Shown here one piece after another: positions 7,515 to 9,010 of a DNA stretch of 9,010 nucleotides. The stretch covers positions 1-9,010 of the forward strand of contig CANGRU010000043.1 of the NCBI GenBank assembly GCA_947456315.1, in the 5' to 3' direction. The stretch's first letter is position 1; each line of letters opens with the position of its first letter. The notes below the pieces were generated by a model, which was given only the letters and a program-made list of their open reading frames with translations, was not told the DNA's origin and did not search any database. Position numbers and translations under genes: made by a program. Source of the DNA: Beijerinckiaceae bacterium. GTDB lineage: Bacteria > Pseudomonadota > Alphaproteobacteria > Rhizobiales > Beijerinckiaceae.

Positions 7515-7553
7515 CCGTGGATTGCTTCGTCGCTGCGCGCCTCGCAATGACGG
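7515..7553. repeat. Dispersed palindromic repeat, degenerate single copy
   Basis: The stretch ATTGCTTCGTCGCTGCGC followed by GCCTCGCAATGACGG resembles a well-known interspersed repeat of alphaproteobacteria and other bacteria; on the other strand it reads CGTCATTGCGAGG...GCAATCC. ATTGC (7521-7525) pairs with GCAAT (7544-7548), and CCGT (7515-7518) pairs with ACGG (7550-7553), giving an imperfect hairpin. It lies in the short gap between the convergent lpxB and gltA, a typical site for such elements. The resemblance is from memory; copy number in this genome cannot be judged from one window. Confidence 0.7.
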
Positions 7554-7557
7554 GCAC

Positions 7558-7584
7558 AAAAAAAGCGCCCCGTAGGGCGCTTTT
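7558..7584. terminator. Bidirectional intrinsic terminator between lpxB and gltA
   Basis: A perfect 10-bp inverted repeat AAAAGCGCCC (7561-7570)/GGGCGCTTTT (7575-7584) surrounds the tetraloop CGTA. On the plus strand it ends in TTTTCTGTTT and can stop lpxB transcripts. On the minus strand the run of seven A at 7558-7564 reads as seven T, so it can stop gltA transcripts 22 bases after that stop codon. This fits the convergent gene pair. Confidence 0.92.
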
Positions 7585-7605
7585 CTGTTTCTGTGTGACC
7601 AGTGC

Positions 7606-8895
7606 TTAGCGCTTGCCGGCAGGCACATAATCGCGAAGGGCGGCGCCTGTGTAGAGCTGGCGCGGACGACCGATTTTCTGTGTCGGATCTTCGATCATTT
7701 CCTTCCACTGGGCGATCCAGCCGACCGTGCGCGCAACAGCGAAGAGCACGGTGAACATGGAGGTCGGGAAGCCCATCGCCTTCAGCGTGATGCCGGAATA
7801 GAAGTCGACATTCGGGTAGAGCTTCTTCTCGATGAAATATTCATCCGACAAAGCAATACGCTCGAGTTCGACCGCCACTTCGAGCAGCGGATCGTCTTTC
7901 ACGCCGAGTTCTGCCAACACTTCATGGCAGGTCTTCTGCATGATTTTCGCACGCGGATCGTAGTTCTTGTAGACGCGATGACCAAAGCCCATCAGACGGA
8001 ACGGATCGTTCTTGTCCTTGGCCTTTTTGACATATTCCGGAATGCGATCGATGTGACCGATCTCGGCCAGCATTTTCAGCGCTGCTTCATTGGCGCCGCC
8101 GTGGGCCGGGCCCCAGAGGCAAGCAATACCGGCTGCGATACATGCAAACGGATTAGCGCCCGATGAGCCTGCCAAACGCACCGTGGAAGTCGAGGCGTTC
8201 TGTTCGTGATCGGCATGCAGGATGAAGATGCGATCAAGCGCGCGCGAAAGCACAGGGTTGATTTTGTAATCTTCACACGGCACGGCAAAGCACATGTTGA
8301 GGAAGTTCGACGTATAGTCGAGCGAGTTCTTCGGATACACGAAGGGCTGACCGATCGTGTATTTGTAAGCCATGGCGGCGAGTGTCGGAACTTTGGCAAT
8401 CATGCGCATGGACGCAATCATGCGCTGCTTCTCGTCCGTGATGTCGGTCGAGTCATGATAGAAAGCGGCCAGCGCGCCAACGGCGGCGACCATCACAGCC
8501 ATCGGATGCGCATCGCGGCGGAAGCCCTGGAAGAAGCGCGCCATCTGTTCATGCACCATCGTGTGGCGCTGAACGCGATAATCAAAGTCTGCTTTCTGTG
8601 ACGGGGTCGGCAATTCGCCGTAGAGCAACAGATAGCAGGTTTCAAGGAAGTCGCCGTGTTCGGCGAGCTGATCGATCGGGTAGCCGCGATGCAGCAGCAC
8701 GCCTTCATCGCCATCAATATAGGTGATGGCGGATTCGCATGACGCGGTTGAGGTGAAGCCCGGATCGTAAGTGAATGCGCCTGTCTGCGCGTAGAGTTTT
8801 CCGATGTCGAGGACATCAGGACCAATCGTGCCCGATTTAACGGGCAATTCGACGGTCTTGCCGCCGAGGGAGACGTTGCCGGATTTCGCGCTCAT
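7606..8895 (-). CDS. gltA: Citrate synthase, type II (GltA)
   Basis: Condenses acetyl-CoA and oxaloacetate to citrate, entering the TCA cycle in the cytoplasm. The product is 429 residues (E. coli 427) and full length. The catalytic residues are H265 in [12 protein letters not shown]306 in [14 protein letters not shown] and D364 in NVDFYSG. The H306-D364 spacing is one longer than in E. coli because of an extra Pro in KDDPLLEV. An N-terminal beta domain (about 1-60) ahead of the fold is typical of the hexameric gram-negative type, which is often NADH-inhibited; inhibition is not established here. The start is the ATG at 8893-8895, chosen because CCTT on the plus strand (AAGG on the coding strand, 8903-8906) lies 7 bases upstream and the protein then begins MSAKSG as expected. 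A longer in-frame reading from a TTG at 8964 is less likely. It is transcribed towards lpxB. Confidence 0.97.
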   Translation of the reverse strand: MSAKSGNVSLGGKTVELPVKSGTIGPDVLDIGKLYAQTGAFTYDPGFTSTASCESAITYIDGDEGVLLHRGYPIDQLAEHGDFLETCYLLLYGELPTPSQKADFDYRVQRHTMVHEQMARFFQGFRRDAHPMAVMVAAVGALAAFYHDSTDITDEKQRMIASMRMIAKVPTLAAMAYKYTIGQPFVYPKNSLDYTSNFLNMCFAVPCEDYKINPVLSRALDRIFILHADHEQNASTSTVRLAGSSGANPFACIAAGIACLWGPAHGGANEAALKMLAEIGHIDRIPEYVKKAKDKNDPFRLMGFGHRVYKNYDPRAKIMQKTCHEVLAELGVKDDPLLEVAVELERIALSDEYFIEKKLYPNVDFYSGITLKAMGFPTSMFTVLFAVARTVGWIAQWKEMIEDPTQKIGRPRQLYTGAALRDYVPAGKR

Positions 8896-8912
8896 CTGTA
8901 TGCCTTTTTCTG

Positions 8913-8922
8913 CTCGGCCGAG
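8913..8922. other. Ten-base palindrome in the gltA leader
   Basis: CTCGGCCGAG is a perfect palindrome 17 bases from the gltA start codon and close upstream of its ribosome binding site, followed by CCCT-G-AGGG (8924-8932). It could be a protein-binding site or form a cruciform or RNA stem near the translation start. It could also be chance in a GC-rich leader. Confidence 0.3.
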
Positions 8923-8950
8923 TCCCTGAGGGGGCCTGCGGATCTTCTTT

Positions 8951-8965
8951 GTTGCGACGCGCAAC
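8951..8965 (-). other. Small hairpin overlapping the gltA upstream inverted repeat
   Basis: GTTGCG (8951-8956) and CGCAAC (8960-8965) make a 6-bp stem with an ACG loop. It shares bases 8963-8965 with the larger inverted repeat, so in RNA the two could not fully form together. Nothing else supports a function. Confidence 0.35.
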
Positions 8966-8990
8966 AGCTACCCCATCCGGGGGAGCTGTT
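8963..8990 (-). promoter_or_regulatory. Inverted repeat in the gltA upstream region
   Basis: AACAGCT (8963-8969) and AGCTGTT (8984-8990) form a 7-bp arm, with a further CCCC/GGGG pairing inside after one mismatch. No T-tract follows on either strand, so it is unlikely to be a terminator. On the gltA strand a TTGAAC at 8993-8988 lies 17 bases before TAGCTG at 8970-8965. This is a weak -35/-10 candidate, with a poor -10, and the repeat would overlap it. The site may be an operator or leader structure; the function is inferred from position only. Confidence 0.35.
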
Positions 8991-9010
8991 CAAGGCAGGA
9001 AAAAGGCAAG

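Noticed and set aside
6557..7708. Long minus-strand open frame antisense to lpxB that runs through the repeat and terminator into gltA
   Set aside because: It crosses a terminator and a dispersed repeat and overlaps two conserved genes. Its translation contains the typical peptide of the repeat, so it is a chance frame.
8896..8964. N-terminally extended GltA starting from a TTG at 8964
   Set aside because: The ATG at 8895 has a well-placed AAGG ribosome binding site and gives the family's usual length; the extension is basic, low in similarity and overlaps the leader hairpins.
1..9010. Possible defence island, mobile element or novel system
   Set aside because: All long genes are recognised core functions with intact catalytic residues, and no leftover space over about 210 bases exists to hold another gene.

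Overview
The window is a compact piece of alphaproteobacterial chromosome, most likely from the order Hyphomicrobiales (Rhizobiales). The basis is gene order (rseP-bamA-lpxD-fabZ-lpxA-lpxB, with a convergent gltA), a single-PDZ RseP, protein sequences of rhizobial type, and an interspersed repeat of the kind common in Bradyrhizobium and its relatives. The genus cannot be fixed from sequence alone. I find no phage, plasmid, transposase, CRISPR or tRNA/rRNA signal; this is core genome.

Layout, plus strand. Positions 1-1109 hold the 3' part of rseP (site-2 intramembrane protease, 5' end outside the window). A 210-base non-coding gap with short direct and inverted repeats follows. bamA (1320-3791) encodes the outer-membrane beta-barrel assembly factor and ends in a strong intrinsic terminator (3826-3859). 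A tight lipid A block follows: lpxD (3915-4970), fabZ (5017-5493), lpxA (about 5496-6341) and lpxB (6338-7489). fabZ/lpxA and lpxA/lpxB touch or overlap, so they are probably one translationally coupled transcript. Positions 7490-7605 hold a degenerate copy of a dispersed palindromic repeat and a bidirectional terminator shared with the convergent gene. On the minus strand, gltA (citrate synthase, 7606-8895) is complete, and its leader (8896-9010) contains several overlapping inverted repeats.

Together the plus-strand genes build and maintain the outer membrane. FabZ dehydrates 3-hydroxyacyl-ACP for fatty acid elongation and so competes for the same 3-hydroxyacyl-ACP pool that LpxA and LpxD draw on. 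LpxA and LpxD attach 3-hydroxyacyl chains to the UDP-sugar precursor. LpxB condenses UDP-diacylglucosamine with lipid X to give the lipid A disaccharide. BamA inserts outer-membrane proteins. RseP in other bacteria links envelope state to a stress response. GltA is central metabolism and is only a positional neighbour.

The most notable point is what is missing. lpxI, the UDP-diacylglucosamine pyrophosphatase gene that usually lies between lpxA and lpxB in alphaproteobacteria, is absent, and the two genes overlap directly. Other points worth a look are an Ala at the LpxA acyl-chain ruler position, the dispersed repeat beside lpxB, and the hairpins in the gltA and bamA leaders. I did not find a novel system.
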